Part shown: piece after piece, positions 1 through 6,437 of the stretch
Numbering within the stretch: the stretch's first letter is position 1
How the letters are laid out: each line of letters opens with the position of its first letter
Source: Bacteroidota bacterium
Lineage (GTDB): Bacteria; Bacteroidota; Ignavibacteria; Ignavibacteriales; Ignavibacteriaceae
Length of the DNA: 6,437 bases
Assembly (NCBI GenBank): GCA_030706105.1
Contig: JAUZPC010000170.1
Span: 1 to 6,437, forward strand
Direction: 5' to 3'
Made by a program: the position numbers and the translations under genes
Notes under the pieces: generated by a model
Told to the model about the DNA's origin: nothing
Databases searched by the model: none
What the model saw: the letters and a program-made list of their open reading frames with translations, nothing else

Positions 1-1746
1 GTTGATGGCTGCAGGAGTAACTAAGGCAAGAGGGGCCTGCCAGGTGGTACCTGAAGGTGAGTTTGAAACTAATGACCAGTTGTTCCAAATATCTCTTGAC
101 CTTATTGCAAAGTAATAAGGAGTGTTTGCATTTAATCCTGTTACTACCAATGACTGCATATGTCCTGCACTATCCGGCACAGGAATATTAGGAACAAGTG
201 TAGCATTATTAAATGCATTGGTATCATTAATTGCTGTTAATGATCTGACAATTTTATATTCTTTAACTCCACTATAGGAAGTATCCATTGGTGCATTCCA
301 TGTAATAGTAAGAGAGTTAGAGGTTGGGCTTGTAACAGCAAGACTTGTAATTCTTGTTGGAGGAATTGTATCTCTTGTACCCAATGTAGGGTCATAACCG
401 TCTAAAGTCATTCTGCCGGTATTATCAGGATCCAACCAATCTTTTAATCTTGTTGCAGGTGTTGTACCATAGTTCCAAGACATTGCAAACTTACCGTAGA
501 AATCAGACTTATCTGATGCAGTACAAGAAGAAGGTCCGCCATGTAACTGACCAACAATTCTTTTATTATTATCAAATAATGGTGAGCCTGAAGACCCAGG
601 TTCAGTTACACCGGCATTCCAGAATACATGCCAATGTGAGTTAGCAAGTCCTGAGCCATAATTATAATCACTGCTTACAAATGGTGTTGTAATAAAAGAA
701 ATTTTCTTAATATCGCAATCAGGGTGATGGATAGCAGTTCCATAAGGGGAAGCTGTATCAATTGCACTCCAGCCAGCCCAGTGAACCTTAAATGAATCAG
801 GCGGCTGATTGTTCAATAATATTAAAGCAAAATCAGAAGCAGCATTATTTGCTTTTAAAGTACTTCCTTGTAATGTATAGTTTAATGGACCGTCAATATT
901 ATTACAATTTGGAGATTCGTAATTGAACATTAGGATCCAGGTATTTGTAGTTTGGCCCGAGATACAATGGTTAGCTGTTAAGAAGTAAGGTTTAAGATCA
1001 CCCCTTACGTTATTAATCATTGAACCGGTACAAATTCTGGTATTATCAGACTGAAGAATTACTGCAACAGCGCGTTTTTGAACCTGAAAATCTGCGCCCT
1101 GAGGACAGTTAATATTTATGTTACAGGAGCCTGAACCGCCGAAATCATCGCCAAGACCTTCATGTGAAAAAACACTTTTGTAGCCATGAATGACTTTTGA
1201 AAGTCCGATATGAGGAGTACCGATAGTACCGGCAGGTTGGTAATATTCAAAGACACAGGCTTCGCCGCGAACTAGTCCTGTTGCGAAAGAACCATCTTCA
1301 TTATTGTTTTTTGATGTAAATGCACCTATAACTTCAGTTTTAGAGGCATTATAAATAAAGAATTTGGCTCCATCAGGCAGATAGAAATCATTAAAGATAA
1401 AATTTAATGTTTTTGCTCCATTGGAAAAGATACGTAAACGCCAAATCTTATCACCATTTGGTAAAGTTTCCCAGGTACCGGAGTTAGACATATTATTTTT
1501 AACATCTATCGCAGAACCGAAACGGAATGGGACACCCTTTGCCTGCTCAATTTTATCCTGAGCTATTAATGCCTGGACATCAACAAAAGGCATGTCAACT
1601 TGCGCTATTTGTTCTATAGGTTTAACACTTTTGTTAAAACTATAAGGAGTACCCCCTTCACTAAGCTGTGCAAATGTATTTGCCGTAAATAATAGGCAAA
1701 CCATAAGTACACCAGCCCGTAAAGTCCTAAGTAAATTACTGAACAT
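1..1746 (-). CDS. Secreted lysyl-endopeptidase-like S1 serine protease with FnIII domain (3' end cut by window)
   Basis: The reading frame is open for 582 codons from ATG at 1746 to the window edge, with no stop, so the C-terminus is missing. Residues 1-26 look like a signal peptide (hydrophobic core, cleavage near TFA|Q), implying export. Residues 27 to about 200 form a pro-region. Residues about 203-452 match the Achromobacter lysyl endopeptidase family: catalytic His260 (TANHC), Asp305 (SDFAL) and Ser386 (EPGSSGSP). The six cysteines that form the family's three disulfides are present (208, 214, 239, 261, 281, 408). Asp415 (SDFYG) and His402 (QLHGG) match the family's lysine-binding Asp225 and the His210 near it, so cleavage after lysine is inferred. 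Residues about 461-568 are a fibronectin type III domain (ITW core, YYFAIRSRD strand, NNWS end). The last residues (APLALVTP) may begin another domain. A type IX sorting domain may follow but cannot be seen. The start is supported by AGGAAAGG six bases upstream and by the signal peptide that begins there. Confidence 0.93.
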   Translation of the reverse strand, partial: MFSNLLRTLRAGVLMVCLLFTANTFAQLSEGGTPYSFNKSVKPIEQIAQVDMPFVDVQALIAQDKIEQAKGVPFRFGSAIDVKNNMSNSGTWETLPNGDKIWRLRIFSNGAKTLNFIFNDFYLPDGAKFFIYNASKTEVIGAFTSKNNNEDGSFATGLVRGEACVFEYYQPAGTIGTPHIGLSKVIHGYKSVFSHEGLGDDFGGSGSCNININCPQGADFQVQKRAVAVILQSDNTRICTGSMINNVRGDLKPYFLTANHCISGQTTNTWILMFNYESPNCNNIDGPLNYTLQGSTLKANNAASDFALILLNNQPPDSFKVHWAGWSAIDTASPYGTAIHHPDCDIKKISFITTPFVSSDYNYGSGLANSHWHVFWNAGVTEPGSSGSPLFDNNKRIVGQLHGGPSSCTASDKSDFYGKFAMSWNYGTTPATRLKDWLDPDNTGRMTLDGYDPTLGTRDTIPPTRITSLAVTSPTSNSLTITWNAPMDTSYSGVKEYKIVRSLTAINDTNAFNNATLVPNIPVPDSAGHMQSLVVTGLNANTPYYFAIRSRDIWNNWSLVSNSPSGTTWQAPLALVTPAAIN

Positions 1747-1752
1747 AGTTAA

Positions 1753-1760
1753 CCTTTCCT
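1753..1760 (-). promoter_or_regulatory. Ribosome binding site of the protease gene
   Basis: Reads AGGAAAGG on the minus strand and ends six bases before the ATG at 1746. It is the best Shine-Dalgarno match in the window; the other three genes have weak or too-close sites. It decides the start codon, which is also followed at once by a signal peptide. Confidence 0.7.
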
Positions 1761-1873
1761 GTTTTTTAATAATTTTGTAAGGTAGATATAATATAATAAA
1801 AAAATTATTTTAATTAAATAGCTTGGAAAGATTAATTATTTAATATTTTTGCGTATAAAAACCATGCCATTGC

Positions 1874-1879
1874 ATTATA
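1874..1879 (-). promoter_or_regulatory. Candidate extended -10 promoter box for the protease gene
   Basis: Reads TATAAT on the minus strand, preceded by TGG, which makes a full extended -10 (TGnTATAAT). No convincing -35 lies at 16-18 bp. It sits about 28 bp past the terminator of the upstream operon and would give a leader of roughly 120 nt before the protease ATG. The region is very AT-rich, so chance matches are likely, and an FCB-type sigma factor might use another site. No TAnnTTTG box was found in this leader. Confidence 0.35.
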
Positions 1880-1906
1880 CCAATTGACTAGTTGTTTCTA
1901 TTTAAC

Positions 1907-1946
1907 AAAAAAGGTTGTAAAGAATTCTGTGTCCTTACAACCTTTT
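1907..1946 (-). terminator. Rho-independent terminator after the phosphorylase gene
   Basis: Two perfect 12-base arms (1909-1920 and 1935-1946, core GGTTGTAA/TTACAACC) pair with each other. The pairing can extend inward by two pairs past one A-C mismatch, leaving a loop of about 8 bases. In the minus-strand transcript the stem is followed by a run of six U (1912-1907), partly inside the stem base. It starts 69 bp past the phosphorylase stop and before the protease promoter region, as expected for the end of that transcript. The plus-strand copy also ends in UUUU, so it could work in both directions, although no plus-strand gene is seen. Confidence 0.8.
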
Positions 1947-2015
1947 ATCTAAATGAAATTTGTTAAACCCACCTAAAATTAAGCAGGTCTGATAGCTGTT
2001 TGTAAATTTTCCTGT

Positions 2016-4490
2016 TTATTTAGCAGCAACCGGGCTAACTTTCCAGATTTTCCTTGCATACTCCATAATAGATCTGTCACTTGAGAATTTACCCATCCGC
2101 GCAACGTTTAGTATAGATTTTTTAGTCCACTCCCCGGAGTTTGAATAAAGCATGCTTACTTCATCTTGTGTTTTTATGTAGGAAGCATAATCAGCCATCA
2201 TACAATAATAATCAACATTTAGTAAAGCATCTGTAAATGGGCGAAAGATACCGGGCTCATTCCTGTTGAAGAAATCATTTTGAAGCATATCCACAACATT
2301 TTTTAGTTCGGGATTTTCTTCATAGTACATTCTTGGGTTATAATTGTTATTTTTCAACTTCAGTACTTCATCGGCAAGAAGTCCAAAGATAAAAATATTA
2401 TCTTTGCCAACCTCTTCAAGCATTTCCACATTGGCACCATCCATAGTACCAATTGTTAATGCTCCATTAAGTGCAAATTTCATGTTACCCGTACCGGAGG
2501 CTTCAAAACCGGCCGTTGATATCTGCTCAGAAAGATCAGTGGCAGGAATTATTTTTTCAGCCAACGAGACACCGTAATTTTTAAGGAAAATTACTTTCAG
2601 CCTGTCTTTAACATCCGGATCATTGTTAATTACATCGCCGACAGAATTAATTAACTTAATAACCAGCTTAGCCATAAAATATGCCGGTGCTGCTTTGCCT
2701 CCAAATATTACTGTTCGAGGGACATAATCTTTATTTGGTTCGGCCTTCATTCTGTTATATAATGTAATTACGTGAAATACATTAAGAAGTTGTCTTTTAT
2801 ACTCATGAAACCTTTTAACCTGGACATCAAAAATAGAATCCGGATTAATTTTAACATTCTGCTCTTTTTCAATATACCTGATAAGAAGATTTTTGTTTAG
2901 CCACTTGCTGCTCTTCCAGTAATCCCGGAAATCGTTATCTTCTGTATATTTTTCAAGGCCTTTAAGTTCATCGAGGTTTTTAACCCAGCCATCACCAATT
3001 TTGTCAATAATAATTCCTGAGAGAAGCGGGTTGCATTTCTTTAGCCAGCGGCGCGGTGTAATTCCATTTGTAACATTTTTAAATTTCTCAGGGTACATTT
3101 TATAAAAATGAGGGAAAATAATTGTCTTCAATATTTCAGTATGCAGCTCGGCCACACCATTTATACTATTACTGCCAACAATTGCTAGGTTGGACATCCT
3201 GATAGTTTTTGATGGCCCTTCTTTTACGATAGAGAGTTCCGAGATAATCCGTTCGTCAGTAGTATAAGTTTTACGAACTTCTTGCAGAAATCTTCTATTA
3301 ATTTCATAGATAATTTGGAGGTGCCTCGGAAGCAATGTTTCCATAATAGGAACGGCCCACTCTTCTAAAGCTTCAGGTACAACAGTATGGTTAGTATAAC
3401 CGAATGTATTTGTGGTTATTTTCCACGCATCCACCCAGCTAAGATTTTCCTCGTCAATAAGTATACGCATTAATTCCGGTATTGCTATGACTGGATGAGT
3501 ATCATTAAGCTGAATAGCTGTTTTTTCGGCAAATTTGTCGTAATTTTTATGATTAATCTTATACTTCCTTATAATATCCTGCAACGTTGCAGAAACAAAG
3601 AAATATTGTTGTCTTAGTCTTAAGAATTTACCACTTGTAATGGTATCATTTGGATATAAAACTTTTGATATATTCTCCGAAATATTCTTAGACTCAACAG
3701 CAGCCATATAATTACCGCTGTTAAACTCTTCAAAACTAAACTCATGTGTAGATTTGGCCGCCCATAGCCTTAGGTTATTTACAGTATCATTGTGATAACC
3801 GGGGACAGGGATATCATAAGCAACCGCTAAAACATCCTGTGTATTTATCCATTTGAACTTTAAGTTACCTTTTGCATCCGATTCCGTAACCACATTACCA
3901 TAGTATTTTACTCTATAAGTAAGCTCACGCCGCATTACCTCCCAAGGATTCCCATAGCTAAGCCAATGATCAGGTTTCTCAGCCTGATATCCATTTTCAA
4001 TCTCTTGTTTAAAAATACCATACTCATATCTGATACCATATCCGAAAGCAGGTAAACCCAAAGTTGCCATTGAGTCCAGGAAGCACGCAGCTAAACGTCC
4101 TAAACCGCCATTCCCCAACCCCATATCCGGCTCCAGCTCTCGTACATTTTCAAGATTATATCCATCCTCTTTCAAAATGTTATAACACTCATCATAAAAA
4201 TCAAGATTGATAAGAGCATTACCCAAAAGCCGCCCCATTAGAAATTCGAGGGACAAATAATACACACGTTTAACATCTTCTTCTTTGTACTTTTGTTGAG
4301 TCCTTAACCAAGATCTTACTAACTTATCCCTGATTGACTGAGATAATGAATAATAAGCATCTGACGGAGTAACAGTAAATTTATCTTTGACCAGGTCAAA
4401 TTCTAAGTGCTCAGCAAACTGTGTACGAAGTGAAAAATTTTCACTCTTTTCCTGGTCAGTGAAAAATACGGAGTCTTTTATAAAAGTCAT
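2016..4490 (-). CDS. glgP: Glycogen/alpha-glucan phosphorylase (GT35 family)
   Basis: Cytosolic enzyme that releases glucose-1-phosphate from the non-reducing ends of glycogen or maltodextrin using phosphate and pyridoxal phosphate. The 824 residues are full length for the family and collinear with muscle phosphorylase. Visible landmarks are: TPSDAYYSL and YYLSLEFLMGR near the N-terminus (residues 41-87); the glycine-rich GLGNGGLGRLAACFLDS (124-140); the active-site gate YPND (279-282); QLNDTHP (327-333); catalytic His368 in TNHTV; phosphate-site Lys559/Arg560 in VQVKRFHEYKRQL; and the cofactor lysine Lys671 in GTGNMKFALNG. The N-terminus starts about nine residues later than the animal enzyme and lacks its RKQIS phosphorylation segment, so control by phosphorylation is unlikely (inference). 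The ATG has only an A-rich upstream stretch and no clear Shine-Dalgarno. It lies 30 bp after the VOC gene and is probably co-transcribed with it. No other glycogen gene is in the window. Preference for glycogen versus maltodextrin cannot be told from sequence alone. Confidence 0.97.
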   Translation of the reverse strand: MTFIKDSVFFTDQEKSENFSLRTQFAEHLEFDLVKDKFTVTPSDAYYSLSQSIRDKLVRSWLRTQQKYKEEDVKRVYYLSLEFLMGRLLGNALINLDFYDECYNILKEDGYNLENVRELEPDMGLGNGGLGRLAACFLDSMATLGLPAFGYGIRYEYGIFKQEIENGYQAEKPDHWLSYGNPWEVMRRELTYRVKYYGNVVTESDAKGNLKFKWINTQDVLAVAYDIPVPGYHNDTVNNLRLWAAKSTHEFSFEEFNSGNYMAAVESKNISENISKVLYPNDTITSGKFLRLRQQYFFVSATLQDIIRKYKINHKNYDKFAEKTAIQLNDTHPVIAIPELMRILIDEENLSWVDAWKITTNTFGYTNHTVVPEALEEWAVPIMETLLPRHLQIIYEINRRFLQEVRKTYTTDERIISELSIVKEGPSKTIRMSNLAIVGSNSINGVAELHTEILKTIIFPHFYKMYPEKFKNVTNGITPRRWLKKCNPLLSGIIIDKIGDGWVKNLDELKGLEKYTEDNDFRDYWKSSKWLNKNLLIRYIEKEQNVKINPDSIFDVQVKRFHEYKRQLLNVFHVITLYNRMKAEPNKDYVPRTVIFGGKAAPAYFMAKLVIKLINSVGDVINNDPDVKDRLKVIFLKNYGVSLAEKIIPATDLSEQISTAGFEASGTGNMKFALNGALTIGTMDGANVEMLEEVGKDNIFIFGLLADEVLKLKNNNYNPRMYYEENPELKNVVDMLQNDFFNRNEPGIFRPFTDALLNVDYYCMMADYASYIKTQDEVSMLYSNSGEWTKKSILNVARMGKFSSDRSIMEYARKIWKVSPVAAK

Positions 4491-4520
4491 TTTAAATTTC
4501 TTTAATAATAAAAAAATATT

Positions 4521-5018
4521 TTATTCTAATTCGCCATCAAGTTCTGAGAGTAATCCCAGTAGGTCAAGAGGTTTAGTTGTAATATTAAGGTAACCCTCAG
4601 CGTCACGCGGCCATAATTCAGCCGGCCGGTCATAATAAAGTTCTATACCATTTTGGTCAGGGTCACAGAGATACACAGATTCACTTATTCCGTGGTCACT
4701 TGCGCCCTCAATTTTATAATTTTCACGTAGAAGTTTTCTGATAATAATTGCCAACGCTTTTCTATCAGGATACTGGATTCCGAAATGATACATCCCTGTA
4801 TGCCCCAAAGGAGCGGGGCCTGCATCATTTCCTGCCCAAGTGTTCAACCCAATATGGTGATGATATTCTCCGGCAGATAAAAAAACTGCAGAATCTCCAA
4901 ACCATTGCGTAATTTCAAAACCCAAGAGCTCCTTATAAAAATAAAGCGCCTTGTCAAGGTCGGTTACTGTCAGATGAATATGTCCGATTTTAACATCTGG
5001 ATTTATTTTAGCTTCCAT
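4521..5018 (-). CDS. VOC-superfamily protein (glyoxalase / extradiol dioxygenase fold)
   Basis: A 165-residue cytosolic protein of the vicinal oxygen chelate superfamily, whose members bind a divalent metal and act on small molecules (glyoxalases, ring-cleaving dioxygenases, resistance proteins). The two paired beta-alpha-beta-beta-beta modules are visible: GHIHLTVTDLDKALYFYK at residues 12-29 opens the first, and GMYHFGIQYPDR at 75-86 opens the second, closing with DPDQNGIELYYDRP (119-132). Likely metal ligands are His13, His78 and Glu126, and a striking HHH at 53-55 (EYHHHIGLNTW) lines the same region. That phrase is typical of a subgroup often annotated as catechol 2,3-dioxygenase-like, but true ring-cleaving enzymes are about 300 residues, so that activity is not assured. 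An in-frame TGA 12 bases upstream and no other ATG fix the start. AGGA lies only a few bases from the ATG, closer than usual. The phosphorylase gene follows after 30 bp; no biochemical link is evident. Confidence 0.9.
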   Translation of the reverse strand: MEAKINPDVKIGHIHLTVTDLDKALYFYKELLGFEITQWFGDSAVFLSAGEYHHHIGLNTWAGNDAGPAPLGHTGMYHFGIQYPDRKALAIIIRKLLRENYKIEGASDHGISESVYLCDPDQNGIELYYDRPAELWPRDAEGYLNITTKPLDLLGLLSELDGELE

Positions 5019-5045
5019 TTTCCTAAATCATTTATTTTATGAGTA

Positions 5046-5053
5046 CAAAAGTA
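5046..5053 (-). promoter_or_regulatory. Candidate Bacteroidota-type -7 box for the VOC-phosphorylase unit
   Basis: Reads TACTTTTG on the minus strand, an exact match to the TAnnTTTG -7 element used by the primary sigma factor of Bacteroidota. It is 27 bp before the VOC start codon, which would give a short leader of about 20 nt. A matching TTTG -33 element at normal spacing was not found; a nine-base T run (5064-5056) ends one base too close to it. The call is therefore partial. Confidence 0.4.
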
Positions 5054-5108
5054 ACAAAAAAAAACAGTATTATGTAATGACCCGCAAAGTCCAAAAATAT
5101 TATTATTT

Positions 5109-6404
5109 TTATTCTCTATTGATTTTGCTATAGATAAACAGGGCAATACCCGAAGTCACTCCAATAGCAAGGAAATAAATCCAGATATAATGAGCATGTG
5201 AATAGGCAGTTATTTTTTGAGTCTCGGTAAGGTATTTGGGATCAGGGCAATATTCAGTTAATAAGTAGCCTGAGATTCCGAATCCAAGTATTGAGGATAT
5301 AAATGAATGCAAGTGGCTGAATCCCAAATACAGTCCCTCCTGTCCTTTGGGTGCCTGTTTGGAAAAATATTCAAGATATCTCGGTGATATAAAACTTTCT
5401 GCCACACCTTGAATTGCAACTCCCACAATGAGCATTACAGTTATAGGATGCAGCGAAAATATTCCGAAAAAAGATATATTCCCAACTGTATTCCCGGCCA
5501 CAAATGAAGAAAGGAACATTGCTAATGCAGAAAGAGGCATAAGAAACATCCCAATAATCATTGAGTTAATCGCCTTAACTTTGCTCATAAAATTTGTTAT
5601 AATTACAACAAACACCATTACAACAAACGGATTAACATTAGCAATCCACTCCGGTGAGGCATTTTTTCCCACCATGCGCAAAACATATTTAGGCATTGTA
5701 GCATAAAGCTGCTGCTGTATTATCCAAAAGCCGGAAACAATAAGAATCAGGACAAGTAGTTTTCCATTTGTTGCCACTTTAATAAAGGAAGCCCACACCT
5801 CAGAGAAAGTTCTTTTTTGAGCTGTTTCAACATTTCTATAAAAGAAGAGGACTAAGACAAGAGCAATAAGCGTCATTGTTGCCGCATAGTAGTTGATAGA
5901 TTCGAGTCCTAAATTTATTCTAAGAGGATACGCAACCGTCTTGCCCGTGAATGCCCCTACATTTACTATCCCATAAAATATTGAATATGCTCTTGCCCGG
6001 TTTATATTGTTTGATGTTTTTGCGACTGTACCCGTAATGATGGACTTAATAAATGATCCGCCAAACATTAAAACTATCAGAGCCGGGATAACAATAACTT
6101 TGTAAGGAAGCAATCCCAGTGTAAAGTATCCTACGGTTAATAAAGAGAACGCCAAAATGATGGAATTTCTGAAACCTATTTTATCGGCAAATGCACCGGA
6201 AAATGGGGGGAGAAAATAAAGTCCGGCCGAGAAGAAGCCGCTAATCCAGGCAGCCCAGATATCATTAAACCCCACGACCTGTGTGAGATATAACGTGATA
6301 GCAATAAAGACCGCATAATAAGCGGCACGCTCAAATAGCTCTACTACATTGGCAGTCCAAAAGGCTGCGGGAAATTTCCAACTGGAATCGGCTTTCGGGG
6401 TCAT
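5109..6404 (-). CDS. MFS transporter of the POT (peptide/H+ symporter)-like type
   Basis: A 431-residue inner-membrane protein with about 12 hydrophobic helices (roughly 15-40, 49-70, 80-100, 103-126, 139-160, 170-190, 214-235, 258-275, 279-302, 320-340, 355-383, 403-427). Helix 1 carries ELFERAAYY (22-30), matching the ExxER proton-coupling motif of proton-dependent oligopeptide transporters. The loop after helix 2 has the general MFS motif GAFADKIGFR (70-79). FYGIVNVGAF (143-152) matches the PTR2 signature FYxxINxGSL. Lys120 in FIKSI sits where POT proteins have FKPN. SPRYLEYFSKQAPKG (340-354) resembles the conserved POT segment before helix 11. At 431 residues it is near the short end for POTs. 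Proton-coupled uptake of di- or tripeptides is possible, but the substrate is not established. An in-frame TGA at 6437-6435 and no other start codon between fix the ATG; AGGA lies just three bases before it. Its promoter lies outside the window. Confidence 0.88.
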   Translation of the reverse strand: MTPKADSSWKFPAAFWTANVVELFERAAYYAVFIAITLYLTQVVGFNDIWAAWISGFFSAGLYFLPPFSGAFADKIGFRNSIILAFSLLTVGYFTLGLLPYKVIVIPALIVLMFGGSFIKSIITGTVAKTSNNINRARAYSIFYGIVNVGAFTGKTVAYPLRINLGLESINYYAATMTLIALVLVLFFYRNVETAQKRTFSEVWASFIKVATNGKLLVLILIVSGFWIIQQQLYATMPKYVLRMVGKNASPEWIANVNPFVVMVFVVIITNFMSKVKAINSMIIGMFLMPLSALAMFLSSFVAGNTVGNISFFGIFSLHPITVMLIVGVAIQGVAESFISPRYLEYFSKQAPKGQEGLYLGFSHLHSFISSILGFGISGYLLTEYCPDPKYLTETQKITAYSHAHYIWIYFLAIGVTSGIALFIYSKINRE

Positions 6405-6437
6405 AAGTCCTACTATTACGTTAAAAGAATAGTTTCA

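Noticed and set aside
450..644. 64-codon plus-strand open frame
   Set aside because: Lies entirely antisense to the catalytic domain of the protease, has no recognisable domain, and its frame follows the codon structure of the real gene.
1780..1860. AT-rich stretch with short palindromes such as TTAATTAA, considered as an origin or riboswitch
   Set aside because: No repeated binding boxes, no structured GC-containing stems and no conserved aptamer motif; ordinary AT-rich leader.
2344..2577. 77-codon plus-strand open frame
   Set aside because: Antisense to the cofactor-binding region of the phosphorylase, which is strongly conserved; no features of its own.
2016..4490. Possible maltodextrin phosphorylase (malP) rather than glgP
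   Set aside because: No maltose genes nearby and no feature in the sequence separates the two uses, so the general glgP call was kept.
4387..4593. 68-codon plus-strand open frame spanning the VOC-phosphorylase junction
   Set aside because: Overlaps the start of one well-supported gene and the end of another on the opposite strand, is low in complexity and serine-rich, and has no recognisable domain.
5019..5108. Possible terminator after the transporter, suggested by a nine-base T run on the minus strand (5064-5056)
   Set aside because: No stem of useful length precedes the T run; only 3-base arms (GAC/GTC) were found. The tract may instead be part of the promoter region.
5428..5706. 92-codon plus-strand open frame with hydrophobic stretches
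   Set aside because: Antisense to transporter helices 7-10; its hydrophobicity mirrors the complement of membrane-helix codons.

Overview
The window is AT-rich and all four genes lie on the minus strand, so gene order is read from high to low coordinates. In that order they are a 12-helix POT-like MFS transporter (6404-5109), a VOC-superfamily (glyoxalase/extradiol dioxygenase fold) metalloprotein (5018-4521), an alpha-glucan/glycogen phosphorylase (4490-2016), and the first 582 codons of a large secreted lysyl-endopeptidase-like serine protease (1746 to the window edge). No RNA genes, mobile elements, CRISPR arrays or long repeats were seen.

The organism is most likely a free-living member of the FCB group (Bacteroidota, Ignavibacteriota or relatives). 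The evidence is indirect. Three of the four genes have poor Shine-Dalgarno sites and AT-rich upstream regions, and one upstream region carries a Bacteroidota-type TAnnTTTG box. The secreted protease also has the layout common in that group: signal peptide, long pro-region, lysyl-endopeptidase domain, then fibronectin type III. Such proteins often end in a type IX secretion sorting domain, but that end is outside the window, so the placement is an inference.

The VOC gene and the phosphorylase gene are 30 bp apart and probably form one transcript, starting near the TAnnTTTG box at about 5050 and ending at a strong hairpin-plus-U-tract at 1946-1907, 69 bp past the phosphorylase stop. The transporter is separated from the VOC gene by 97 bp measured between its stop-side end and the promoter region (90 bp intergenic) and may be its own unit. 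The protease has its own leader of about 120 nt, with an extended -10 box and a good ribosome binding site, downstream of the terminator.

Functionally the genes look like ordinary metabolism and nutrient acquisition: glycogen mobilisation (phosphorylase), an uncharacterised metal-dependent small-molecule enzyme (VOC), uptake or export of a small solute, possibly peptides (transporter), and extracellular proteolysis (protease). A protease and a peptide-type transporter nearby would fit peptide scavenging, but nothing in the sequence links them directly. I see no convincing evidence of a novel multi-gene system. The points most worth a second look are in the protease (altered specificity pocket, extra cysteines) and the transporter (a degenerate POT motif).
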